A stretch of 64,000 nt of DNA, taken from contig CM055098.1 in assembly GCA_029204225.1 (NCBI GenBank), positions 56,058,537-56,122,536 of the forward strand. The letters run 5' to 3'. Each line of letters opens with the position of its first letter. The first letter of the stretch is position 1. The position numbers were made by a program, and so were the translations under genes. The DNA comes from Diphasiastrum complanatum (taxonomy: Eukaryota; Streptophyta; Lycopodiopsida; Lycopodiales; Lycopodiaceae). The notes under the pieces were generated by a model. It ran no database searches and had not been told where the DNA came from. It saw only the letters and a list, made by a program, of their open reading frames with translations. Below, piece by piece: positions 25,285-36,138 of this stretch.

Positions 25285-26142
25285 CTCCTCAAAAAACAGC
25301 TTGGAAAGGTACTAGATCACTTGAGAAGTTTGTAAATCTTTTTGAGTGGATCCTTTGGTATGCATAAGAAGTGAAGATCAGCCAAGGGATCCATCATAGC
25401 AACACCCTCACCATATCCATGATAAGATCTCTTTGGTAGAGATCTCTTGCCAATGCCTTTGAAGAGTGCTCCACCAATATGCCATTATTATCATGGGCTT
25501 CCTCCATGCTTGATGATGATCTTTGCCTTGAAAGTTCCACTTGCATGATGGATGCACCATAAATAGAGAAATCTGAGGCTTCCAAGCCTCATAAGGATCA
25601 TGGAGATCAAGATCATAAGATGTGAAACAATGATGATTATCAAGATTATGCTTTCTAGCTTGACTAGTCCATACAATGAACTATATCCATGATGGATCTA
25701 ATCTTGATATCAAAGACTATCTTGATCTTTTTTAGGCTAGTTACTCTCTCAAGGATGTAAGTGTCCACTTTGGATGCTTCACTTAATCTCAAGAGGAGTT
25801 TACAATTTGCCTCAAAACATGTGAAAACATGATTTTCAAAAAAGTGAGTACCAAGCTCAATCTTGTTCTTACTAGAACCAAGAGCATACTTTTGACAATA
25901 CAATATCTTGCTTTCAAAAAGTATTGGAAACACATCTAAGTCAATAATGACAAGAAACATGTCCATACCATAAGCATCATACAAAACTAGTATAGCTTTT
26001 CTTGAACTTTGAGATCCAAAAAATTCAATGAAGCAAGATAGCATTTCAAGCAAAGGAAGAGAAGCATATATGAATGTGTTGTAGTAGATACAACATGAAA
26101 GATGCCCCTCTTTGCCATGTAAGGTGAGCCATAAAAACTCGG
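25285..26142 (-). other. Non-pol segment of G1 shared with G2
   Basis: This segment lies between the gag-protease frame and the 3' LTR, where RT and RNase H would be expected. On the minus strand an open frame covers 25664-26146 (160 codons, containing FEANCKLLLRLSEASK and VDTYILERVTSLKKIKIVF). Related but diverged sequence stands in the same position beside the G2 LTR in both arms (about 13512-14330 and 56310-57132), where peptides such as CEANYELLIRLSESS are visible. I do not recognise a domain. It may be a captured host sequence that marks a non-autonomous subfamily. Confidence 0.6.
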
Positions 26143-27978
26143 TCATGCATCTTGAAGTCTTATTGAAATCATATGAAGAAGAAACTCCTCCTCACTCATT
26201 GGCCCCATCATAACTTGAATACCTTCAAAAAGGATAACTTGTGATGCTTCTTGAGAAGCCTTGATCTCGGCCACTTCCAAGATTGAATCTTCATGAAATA
26301 TGACATCTCTATTCATGATCACATTTGAAATAGAGAGTGTAAAGACACTAAAGGCCTCCTTGATGGATGAGTATCCAATCATGATCCATGAGCTTGGATC
26401 ATCCTTCCTTCTTGTTTCCAAGGGAATATATGCAAAGCAAGCACTACCAAGTTCACTAAGGTGATCAACCTTAGGCTTCATCTTGAATAAAACCTCATAT
26501 GGTGCTATTCCTTCAAGAGCTCCAATACTCCTCAAAGCTTTGATCTTCAATGAGAATTTCTTCTCAACATATGCTTTGAATAATAAGGAATAATCATACA
26601 CCATAATACTTGAAGAGAGAAGATATGTGCATTTTGTGTAATCCTCCTCCTTTGAAATATTGGAAATATAAGAAACATCAAGAGAGTTTGCACTCTCACT
26701 TGGATCAAATTTGTAGATGCCTTCAAATCTTGATCCGTATGCAAGGATCTCACCATCCTTCTTAATCACACTATTGTCAATATTGAAATTGACATCAAAG
26801 CCACTATCAAGAAGTAGGCCAACACTTAAGATGTTCTTTGTAAGCTTTGGGACAAAAAGAACATTGTTGAGAAAGAGATCTTTAGAAGATGCAAGCTTCA
26901 AGGGAATAATCCCTACTCCTTCAATATTGCACTCATGCTTACTTGCAAAGTATATGGTCTTCTTGACTCCATCATAAGGCATAATAGATGAAAAAAAGTT
27001 CTTGGAGCCACACATATGTGAAGATGCTCCACTATCAATATACCATGAGTCATCCTTGTTGAAGGTGGAAGAGGAGAAGCTTGATGCCATAAGAGAGCCT
27101 TCTCCATCACTTGCAATATAGTCTTCTTTCTCATTGGTGATGTTGGCTTGATTGAGCTGATTCTTCTTCTTGAAGCAATTGGTGGCATAATGGCCTTTCT
27201 TGCCACAATAAAAGCACTTGATCATCTTCTTCTTGATATTTGAAATAGAAGCATGAGAGGTATCCTCATCCTCTCCATCTTGGTCTTTAGCTTTGTCATT
27301 AGAGAAGTGATGGTGTTGCTTCTTACTCCTCTCTTTGTGCTTGGCAAATAGAACTTTGCCATCATCATGATTGAGTGATAGCTTGTCCATCCTCAAGAGT
27401 TTGTACTCTTGTCTTGATTCTTCAGAAATAAGCACACTTTGAAGGGCCTCCAAACTTGGTAGCTCCTCCTTAATAGCATAGGATTGGACAAGGTTGTCAT
27501 ATTCATCTCTCAAGCCATTGAGAACGACTTGGACTAGCTCACTTTGATTGATTGAGTCACCAATACATGCAAGCTCCCTATGAATATCCATGACTCTCAA
27601 AACATAATTAGATGCACTCTCATCACTCTTTTGACTACTTTGGAATATTTGATTTCTAAGAGTGAGGAGCCTAGAGGTGTTCTTAGCCTCATAGATGGAC
27701 TTGAGACAATCCCAAGCTTCCTTGGATGTAGAACAATCACCAATCTCCCTCAATATCTCATTAGAGACATTCATCTTAATGTAGTGGAGAGCCATCCTAG
27801 CTCTCTTCTTGTATTTTTGTACTTCTTGGAGGACTTGAGGCTCCTCCTCAATCCCAAGTACAATGTCCATCACATCTTGGAGTATCAAGATGGACTCCAT
27901 CCTCAACTTCCATATTGAATAATTGGAAGTAGACAATCTCTCACTTGGTTGCAACAAGTATGAACTCATTGAAGTCAT
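26143..27978 (-). CDS. Gag-protease frame of element G1 (fossil)
   Basis: This is a 611-codon frame starting MTSMSSYLLQPSERLSTSNY. It has a Copia UBN2-type gag (about residues 1-230), a zinc knuckle CFYCGKKGHYATNC (about 253-266), a protease motif WYIDSGASSHMC (about 312-323) and short remnants of the integrase region (KAYVEKKFSLKIKALRS, then YEVLFKMKPKVDHL). The RT and RNase H domains are not in this element. It could still make capsid-like protein, but it is a derivative of a longer polyprotein. Confidence 0.85.
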   Translation of the reverse strand: MTSMSSYLLQPSERLSTSNYSIWKLRMESILILQDVMDIVLGIEEEPQVLQEVQKYKKRARMALHYIKMNVSNEILREIGDCSTSKEAWDCLKSIYEAKNTSRLLTLRNQIFQSSQKSDESASNYVLRVMDIHRELACIGDSINQSELVQVVLNGLRDEYDNLVQSYAIKEELPSLEALQSVLISEESRQEYKLLRMDKLSLNHDDGKVLFAKHKERSKKQHHHFSNDKAKDQDGEDEDTSHASISNIKKKMIKCFYCGKKGHYATNCFKKKNQLNQANITNEKEDYIASDGEGSLMASSFSSSTFNKDDSWYIDSGASSHMCGSKNFFSSIMPYDGVKKTIYFASKHECNIEGVGIIPLKLASSKDLFLNNVLFVPKLTKNILSVGLLLDSGFDVNFNIDNSVIKKDGEILAYGSRFEGIYKFDPSESANSLDVSYISNISKEEDYTKCTYLLSSSIMVYDYSLLFKAYVEKKFSLKIKALRSIGALEGIAPYEVLFKMKPKVDHLSELGSACFAYIPLETRRKDDPSSWIMIGYSSIKEAFSVFTLSISNVIMNRDVIFHEDSILEVAEIKASQEASQVILFEGIQVMMGPMSEEEFLLHMISIRLQDA

Positions 27979-28723
27979 GTAAAGTGGAGATAAATAAAAG
28001 TGATGAACAAAAAATGTTGCCTCTCTCTCACTATAGGATCCAACAATGGTGTGCTACCATCTCCTATGTAAGATCTTGCAACAAACTGTGAGATGATTCT
28101 CACTAGCTATCTCAATCTCTCCAAAACTAGATCTACTTCACATCAAATGATGGAGTATGGGCAAAGTTAGGATCAAACACTCTTAGCACGTGTGAAATAC
28201 ACTAAGAAACCAAATTTGACTCAAATACAATGATATTGCATGAAACAAAATGGCTAAGATCTCAAAACAGTGCCTAGATCACATATAGATGAGATTGGTA
28301 AGCATTCAACTGTGATTTTGGATCAAACAAGCAATCTTTTGACCAAACCAAATGTGTCCACCCAGGTCTAGGTGCCCTACCTAACCCTCTTCAAAAGCTT
28401 ATAGCTTTTGATTGGCTCAACCAAATGGAATGAAACTGATTGCATCAGAAACTAGACAAAAATAGCTTCAAAACAAGCTATCTAGCAAGATTTTTGGATC
28501 AAACATGAAAGAGAACTCCCAAACTGAAATTGGATGTTCCTCACACGTGTCTGAGCACCTGATTCCGTACAGTACCAGGTCAGACCCAATCAATGTCCTT
28601 TTGATCTCTTTTGATCCAAAATTGAACAAGATAGCTAGGAAAATGGGCCTTGACAATTTCTAGCTCAAGATTGATGAATAGTTTTCACTCAAATGGATCA
28701 AAATGCATGGTAACCTTAGGTAG

Positions 28724-28735
28724 GCTCTGATACCA
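28724..28735 (-). other. Primer-binding site of G1 (tRNA-iMet)
   Basis: The minus strand reads TGGTATCAGAGC directly adjoining the 5' LTR at 28736. Confidence 0.9.
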
Positions 28736-29555
28736 TGTTTAATTTCACACGTGTGGATTGTCCACTACATGTACTTGTGATCTCCTAAGGTGTGTAGATG
28801 CACCAAGATCAAGACTAGATTGAGATTCAAGATCTATCTTTGATTCTATGGCAGAAACACACTACTACATGCATTCAATCACTTCCAACTCTCACTCACA
28901 CATGTGGGAAGTGTTCCAAAAGTATTCTAAGTAAAAACAAGCTGCTCTCCTCGGGTAGAGAGAGAAAAACTATCATGAGCTCTCAGGTAGAGAGAGAAAG
29001 CTAGAAATTCAATGACACTCAAAATCCACTCAATCTCAAAATCAATTAGATCCAAAAGGAGGAGTACAATGATACTAATAGATTCATGAGCTACCACTAT
29101 GCTTAACTATGATTGGATCACACTTTGCCACCTCTTAATCCTATTGGACCATTGATCCATGCACCTCTAAATTCTATTGGACTATATTCAAGCACACCTC
29201 AATTTTCTATTGGACCTCACAAGGTTCCACCTCTAAATCCTATTGGACCTCTTAAGCTTCATCAAACAAAAGCATGACACTTGTCTACACTCTAATTGGC
29301 ACAAGTTTGGCTCTATTTTGGCTCAATATTGGCATTACAAGTGGAAATGGATAATTTGCCATCTATGCCAAATTTGACCCTATCAACATCCTACACCTAA
29401 ATGCTTGACTATGAAATTCTATGAGACCCCTATATCAAACATTTTGATTTACTTTACAATTCTCCACACGTGGGAACATCCTCCACACATGTGAGATTCA
29501 CTTACAAACTTCTATCATAAAAAATACCAAGCTAGATTTTTGCCAATTTCTCACA
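28736..29555 (-). repeat. 5' LTR of G1
   Basis: This is an 820-bp partner of 24465-25284, with CACACGTGTG at 28746-28755. The adjacent leader also carries CACACGTGT (28542-28550), with CCGTAC 15 bases later. Confidence 0.88.
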
Positions 29556-29560
29556 TCGTG

Positions 29561-29790
29561 GATGTACTAGTGTCATCGTACTTCTCATTTGGTGCTAAGT
29601 AATTTGGAGATCAATCAAGATTTTGAGTCTAAGTGTTCACTTGCTCTCTCTCTCTACCCGAGGGAAATTGATTGCATTCTCTCTGTACCCAAGAGTAGGC
29701 CTTTTCAATACTTAGTTTTTTGAAAGGACAACTTCCCACACATGTGTATGTACTTTGATTTTGAGTAAATGCATGTAGTAGTGCATTTTT
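29561..29790 (+). repeat. 3' LTR of element L, part 2
   Basis: This continues the L LTR after the G1 insertion (GTACTAGTGTCATCGTACTT, CTCTCTACCCGAG, CACACATGTG near 29738). Similarity to the G family LTR fades near 29790, so the LTR end is lost or diverged. Confidence 0.65.
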
Positions 29791-30713
29791 GCGGTCGCAA
29801 CCCTCCCAAAATGTGCTAGAACAAATTTTAGCAAACATCATTGGCCACACTGACATTCTTAATGTATTCATTTTTGCATAAATGATATAAGACATAGCTT
29901 ATTTTAAAAAAGAACTGGCCCAACAAAAAGCCCTAAATCATAAGTTTTAGAACCATGTGACATTGCAGATGAACGAAATGGACAATACTAGCAAGATGAG
30001 GTATTAAATCAACGAAATTGGCAACAATCAAAATGACAAGGAACACCCAAAAGACTTATGCGAGAAGGGAGGCTCAACCTTCCCTAGTGGCCAATGATAA
30101 AGCCTAAAACCAAAAGGCAAGAATAATAAATCCCCATATTAAATGCTAGGGGTTAAGTCTTTAAAGAGCAAGAATAATAAATCCCAAAATCAAATGTTAG
30201 GGGTTAAATCTCGTATGGGCAATAAAAAGAGCCCAAGGACATAAACGAGCGCACCTTCTTGTAATTGAATGCTCATCTCAAACCTTGTTACATATTCAGT
30301 AAAGAAAGCCCTCCTTTTCAAAAGTCGACTACACAACACCTAGGAACCAACTATAAAAACTAGACCTCCAAAAAGTACATGACAAAAGCCATCAAGCCAT
30401 GAACTTTACCAAAGGTTGTGCAGTTTGCTAGGTGTTGGTTTATGGATTACGGGAAAACTGGAGTGTGGCAACATGGTGTTGGGTGGTGGTCTAGTGCAAT
30501 TCCAAAGGCAAGTACCATAACAATGTTCCACATTTTCTTTGTTACCAATAAATAGACATTATGGAATAATAATTTATCAAAGATAAACATGTTCTAATAG
30601 AATGGAGTTACAAATATGACAATCTCACACTAAAAACAAAATCTGGCTATGAAAAGCTCACTCCAATTTTTGCAAAAGCTCGCTTGGGCAAGCTCACTAG
30701 AACTTCATATTCT

Positions 30714-30976
30714 AGAATTAGAGTGTATCATCATATGAATTCATGCATTCAAAACCCAGTGTTTCACAAGAAAGGAAGTGAATGCTCTCTTACTGACATA
30801 AAATATTTTCACGATTGCATCAATATTGGAAAGGGAAAAGAGAAAATCAAATAAGCTAATCATAAAGTTAGTTCATAACATTGGAAAAGACCAAGTTAAG
30901 GCTCGCATTTTATCTACACCCTTAGCAAAGGAACCACTAAATTCAAACACTTTCAACAAAGGCTGACGATACTATC
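30714..30976. repeat. Direct repeat unit 1
   Basis: This pairs with 31043-31287 at an offset of about 329 bp, with roughly 80-85% identity by eye and small indels. It has no coding content. Confidence 0.7.
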
Positions 30977-31042
30977 GTGTGAGTAACATTAAGCAGGTCA
31001 AACACAACACTTGACATCTTCTTGATAAAGATGACAACGATT

Positions 31043-31287
31043 AGAATTAGAGTGTATCAGCATAGGAATTCACGCATTCAAAACCCAATGTTTCACAAGA
31101 AAGGAAGTGAACGCCCCATTTTCTAAAATAAAAGTTTCAAGCATTGCATCAATACTAGAAAGGGTAAAAGAGTAGAACCAAATCAACTAACATAACGTTA
31201 GTTTAGAAAGCTAGAAAAAACCAAGCACGCCCTTAGCAAAAGAACCACTAAATTCATAAACTTTCAACAAAAGTAGATGATATTGTA
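31043..31287. repeat. Direct repeat unit 2
   Basis: This is the second copy of the 30714-30976 unit. Confidence 0.7.
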
Positions 31288-31449
31288 ATTTTATTTTCAG
31301 ATTATGTACATGTGTCTCATTAGGTTCTCCCTAAACCTAATCTAGACCTAATACTAGGTTGACCCTAACATTTAAAGTTTGTAAAGCACATCTACTTTTA
31401 TGTGTCAACTGTTTTTTTTGAGTCTATGCTTGGCATAAGTCTTAGTTAA

Positions 31450-34445
31450 ATTTTTTTTTAAGGTTATGATGTAAACAAGTTCTACCTCCTCCATTCCAAT
31501 AGTTGTAACTCAATACGTTGCAACAAGTGCATCATCTTCATCTAAAATTTCCAATGATAGCTTTTTTTATAAAGCCACTCTTGATTCTCAATATATTTCT
31601 GTAAATGATGTGGCATCATCATCACTTACCCGTTCATCTTCTGAAATTCCTCATGTAACTACTTTTCAAGAAATGACACCTATAACTCAACTTGTGTCAA
31701 ATGTTTCGACCTCATTATCCACTTCATATACAGGCTCTGCACAATTAGAACATTGTTCTTTAGAACTGAATCACTGAGTGATGATTCAAAAGCTTCAATT
31801 CACTTGGTTACTGATTCTAGTAAATCAACAAATCCACGTAAGTTTGTTGATCCTCGACGTTCCAGCTTTTCACATATTCATAGGAGACCTTCTCAAAGTG
31901 ATGTTCGTCGTGTTAAATCTAAAAGGGCTATATTTACTAAAAATTTAGAGCATTTTGAGGGTTCAAAACATCTTGAGTTTGGAGCCAAAATTCGGAGTCA
32001 AGAAATTCCAACACCTTCTCAACTAGTCAAGCACCTACAAGTGTCGCAGGTTCAATTTACAGATCGGACTCCAAATACAAGAGAGATTTGAGATCTTCAC
32101 CTGTTTTAACGAATCGTTGAAAACAGTTGATTACAAAATCTGAGATTCGTAAGGTATGGAATATTATTTGTTGCTCATCTTGTTGCTTACAGAAACTCAA
32201 TATCAAAGAAATTGAAGATTTAAGATCAAACTTTTTTTTACGAAGTAAGAATGAAGGGAATTACTATTTGTGTGCAACAGTGAGGCCACACAAAAACTCC
32301 TATTTGTATTTCTTAAAATGTTTTGGACGTTTGTCAGAAAGCTTACAAAGCAGTTCATGCAATTAGAAACTCACGGCTTCAACGAATGCATGCACAACTT
32401 CAAACAGATCCAATATTACGGGAATCCTTACAGGGTCAAACTATTTCTCCAGATGCTTTGAATGCAACTACTTGGCTAAAACATTTCGTAGATGTGCATG
32501 GAGAGAAATTGCCTAATTTCTGATTTTCACTTGCCGGATAATTTTACAAAATTAGAGATATTTTTGATGTACAAAGAGTTTGCCAAAACAAAAAATGTTT
32601 CCTATTTGAGTTACTCATATTTTCTTAGCATTTCGATTGATAAAGATTCCAAAAAAATCATGAATGACAGTATGCTCCTCTTGCGAGCTATTAAAGCTTG
32701 CAAAACAACTTGCAAAAACCAATGATGAGAAAGGTAAATATTAATCAGATTTGTCATTGACTTTAATACTTTATGTTTTGAAATAAATTTACGTTGCAAT
32801 CTATTTTAATATCATTATGGTATCTTTGTTCTATTAAATATGTTCATTGTATTTTCAGTGGATGCTGCAAAAGCCCTCCAAGTGCACAGAGATCAACAAA
32901 CAGTTGAAAGACAAAAGTTGGCCAAGCATCAAAAGAAATGTTTGGAATGTCCACAAAAGGATCTGGGCCTTGTTATTGACTGCATGGATAAGAAGAAAAC
33001 AATGTTGCCTCATTTTGTCAAAGTGCCCAAAAATTTAAACGAGGCAGATTTATTCAAGTTCATCTCGTTGGAGCACTTGTGTTTAATGGCACTTTGGAGT
33101 CCAATGTCTTTTTTAATTATCCCAACATTTGAAACGATCCATAGTTGAGATCACCATTGTACATAAGATAATTTGCGAATTTGGTGAAAATCTTCTGAAA
33201 ATACTTTATTTGCAACTTGACAACACTACTAGGGAAAATAAAAACCAGACTGCTTTGGCATACTTGTCCATGCTAGTAGAGAATTTTTTTTCAAAAAAGG
33301 AAAAATAGGATTTTTGTTGGTAGGGCATACCCATGATCAAATTGATCAAATGTTTAGTTGCTTTTCTAAGAGGTTGAGATGCAAGAAGGCATTTTCTTTA
33401 CCAATGCTTCAAAGCATTGTCGAGGAATCGTATGTGTCAAAGCCAAACGTGTCATTAATCAGACACACATATGATTTTCGTGATTATATTAAGGCGTCTA
33501 ATGAGATAGAGCACTGCGTAGCTAATGTTAATGATATTAGCTTCCAGCATCGATTTAAACTCAAATGTAATGAATCAAGCATTATATTATTATGGAAAAA
33601 CTATTTTCAAATTCAGTTTCATGGTTGCCTCTTGAAAGAGTTCGATTTTTGCTTGACATTCCATTGACTCAAATCAAGTTTGTTGTGTTGTCTCCCTTGA
33701 AGTACATGCTAGAAGAAGAAAACGCTCAAAGAAAACATCGTGAGATTGATCCATTTGCCTCATTAAATTTTTTGGAATCAAGTATTCAAGTAGCTTATAA
33801 TTTTTTTGATGAGTTTGATCAGCATTGGTGAATAAACTTTTTTGAGGAACAAAAAACCAGTTTGCTCAATCTCAAACATGTATCAACAACTGAAGAATTT
33901 TATTGGCCTCATAATTTGGGAACTTCAACTACAATTGTCGAACCTTCAAATCTTCCTCGAGATAATGATTTCTTCCAGCTTGTGCAAGGTGAGGACCATG
34001 AAATTTATGTAAGTGTAAAAGTCGCAAAAATGAAATGGCGCGGTAATCTGAATGAAATCCAAATTGAAAGCCTTGTTGCACTTCTATCTTCTGGAAAACA
34101 ATGAAGGACATCTATTTTGGATTGCCAAAGTACTTGGTTTCATTCAAAATGGCAATCAGACAAAAGTTCTATGTGTCCATTGGTTGCGCACCACTTCAAC
34201 GAATGCTTTTTTGGGAAGGTACAAACTCAAAATGTTGCAAGTAGATCCAAAGGACAAGAGAAAGAGATTGCCAAAAACATCAAACAAGAGTCGACGATTT
34301 GAATTTCCAAGATGTAGATGTTTTGGCATTTAATTTTGAGTTAACAATGACCAATCATCTACGAAAGTCAACTACATCTCTATTGAAAGAACGACTTGGA
34401 TTAATGGAAAAACCATCATCCTCTACTCCTCATCAACAGAAATAA
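31450..34445 (+). pseudogene. DUF7869-type gene, broken (possibly transposase-derived)
   Basis: Plus-strand pieces follow the order of large DUF7869-type proteins. There is a Ser/Thr-rich N-terminal part (31450-32090), then a cysteine pair and helix region (CCSSCCLQKLNIKEIEDLRS, about 32160). Next come DVCQKAYKAVHAI with NSRLQRMH (32320-32380) and FHLPDNFTKLEIFLMY (about 32525). A candidate 125-bp intron follows (GTAAAT at 32734, TTTTCAG ending 32858). After it come LVIDCMDKKKTMLPHF (about 32970), LDNTTRENKN (about 33210), VGHTHDQIDQMFSCFSKRL (33317-33375) and a C-terminal FWIAKVLGFIQNG segment (about 34115). The last frame ends at TAA 34443-34445. Several stops and frame changes break the reading, so it is a pseudogene. 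Its RNase-H-like core and mobility are inferences. I see no terminal inverted repeats. Confidence 0.65.
32734..32858 (+). other. Candidate intron of the DUF7869-type gene
   Basis: AAG/GTAAATATT at the donor and TTGTATTTTCAG at the acceptor bracket a T-rich 125-bp stretch. It separates the region ending KTTCKN from the region beginning DAAKALQVHRDQQTVERQK. The consensus splice ends suggest a genuine spliced gene rather than a processed copy. Confidence 0.5.
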
Positions 34446-35551
34446 GCTTATTTACAAGGTTTTTTGTTTTGTATTTCAATGAGATTTCGAGTTTCAAAAC
34501 TCATTGTTCTTATGAATTATTATTTCATTTGTAATTATGATGATTTGTAATTATGTAGTTTTTTATTCAAAATATGCATTTTTTGTTCTTTTTTCAAAAT
34601 AAAATTTAGAGATTTATTAAAAAAATCCATAATTTTGGCCTAAAACTAGGACCATTAGAAAACACCAAAAAATATACTTTTTTTTAGATCAAAGTCCCAA
34701 AAAAATGTCATCGTGTTAAAAGAGGACAAGAGAAGAGAGAAAACCTAGTAGGCAACAAAGAGCAGGAGGCAAGAAACATGAAAAAAAGAACAACCACAAA
34801 AAGAAAGTAAAGGCAAGAAGCAATGGCATAGAAAACGAAAAGTAAGACAGACCAAAAGCACCAACTCAAGAAAGTAAGACCAGCAAAAAAACAAGACATG
34901 AGCACAAAAGCAATCACCACCTAGGCAATCCAAGTCAGTGCAACATACGCAAATGAAACACAACAACACACCAACAAAGTCAGAAACATAAACTAAAACC
35001 CATACTAGAGTAAACAACGGGAATCCAAACCAGAAACAAGAAACCTAGCATCATAAGTACACATAGAACCCACCCAAAAGGTCTAGAACAAAGGTCAAAA
35101 TCACCAACATTAGAGCAACAAATGGGAAGCCACCTTATCTGATGTCATCGAAGTGAACAAGCTAGTAACACAAGCAAACCACCTTCTAGGAGCACCACAA
35201 TGAGTCACAGCACCACAGGCACACAAAAAATGAACCAGATTCACACTGACGATGAATGTAGCAGGGAACTCCAAGAAACACCAAAAAAATAGTAACCGTA
35301 AGCTTGAAAAGCACCAAAGCAACACCATCTCAAGAGAAGGTGCAATCCACACAACGCAAGCCACAAAAGGGGATGCAACAAACAAACAAAGCCAACCAAC
35401 TAGGAAACTGACCACTGCCCACAGCCATAGAAGCCAGAACCTACAAAGCAGTAGTAGCAAAAGTCATAAAAGCGAAGAGAGAAAGCGCAAGGATTATAGA
35501 CTATTATTTGTACGTCTATAGTGAGACATAGCTACAATTCATTCAATGTAT
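34446..35551. other. Strongly T-poor stretch without a gene
   Basis: From about 34725 to 35490 the plus strand has about 5-13% T per 60-base row, although the surroundings have about 30%. It is rich in A, with CAA, CAAG and ACCA strings. No plus-strand ORF is convincing. Long minus-strand frames rich in Leu, Phe and Cys are a by-product of the composition. Confidence 0.6.
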
Positions 35552-36138
35552 TGTTAAAGTACAGTACTAAGGACCATAAATGGATCTTTGAATGATCCAC
35601 AAGGTTGATTGTGTGCTTGTTAAACAATTTATTAGATACTAGTCATCAAAAAACAAGATCTAGTTTAGCAGCTTGATAGAAAACAAGTAGAGACAGTCAA
35701 AGCATTGATCAATAACTATATCCAACTCCACACGTGTGGAAATAAGGTTGTAGTACGGCCTGTAGACAATGTTTAGAATGTGCCAAAGCTGGGTTTCATT
35801 GGAATCAAAAGCAATCACCATACAATGAGAGGAAACTCGAGTTTCTCCTTGAGGCTCCAAAAAGTTTCTATCTCCTCACTATGGAGAATGAGAATACATA
35901 GTGAAAGACACTTCCTTTGCTAAGTTAGGTGAAAATTTAGCATGTAATAAGGAAGTAGACTCAACTTTCTTGCCCTAATGTGAAAACCCTAGCCTAGATC
36001 CAAGAGTCATGCTTGGTAGGTGCATGGTAGGTACAAATCTCATCATAAATCATGGTCTAGATCCTACAAAGTAGGAATCACTACCAAATGGACACAACCA
36101 CTCCTCTTGACTCGTGGTAACCTACTTTAGGTGTGAAT
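35552..36138 (-). repeat. LTR fragment D (C family)
   Basis: It starts TGTTAAAGTACAG and follows LTR C closely, but includes two blocks missing from C (near 35612-35645 and 35910-35970). CACACGTGTG lies at 35729-35738 and AGTACGG at 35752-35758. It ends abruptly near GGTGTGAAT at 36138, without the last 80 bases or so of the LTR, where an unrelated Copia pol piece begins. Confidence 0.75.

Larger units (their letters stand above)
24465..29555 (-). mobile_element. Copia element G1, both LTRs, lacking RT
   Basis: This is a minus-strand element with two 820-bp LTRs and a perfect target duplication TCGTG (24460-24464 and 29556-29560). By eye the LTRs differ at about a dozen positions (about 1.5%). 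That implies an insertion of several hundred thousand years at common plant rates, if those apply. The interior has a primer site, leader, a long gag-protease frame with remnants of integrase (26143-27978), then a non-pol segment (25285-26142) instead of RT/RNase H. It is a broken, non-autonomous derivative. It inserted into the 3' LTR of element L, a member of the same broad family. Confidence 0.9.
29791..31449. other. Non-coding stretch with an internal direct duplication
   Basis: No gene is seen. Two diverged copies of a 245-260 bp unit lie at 30714-30976 and 31043-31287. They share AGAATTAGAGTGTATCA, TTTCACAAGAAAGGAAGTGA and ACCACTAAATTCA. Confidence 0.5.

Noticed and set aside
34708-35460. 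Minus-strand frames rich in Leu, Phe and Cys that look like membrane proteins
   Set aside because: They arise from the T-poor plus strand (A-rich minus complement). Several overlapping frames of the same character exist and none has a domain.
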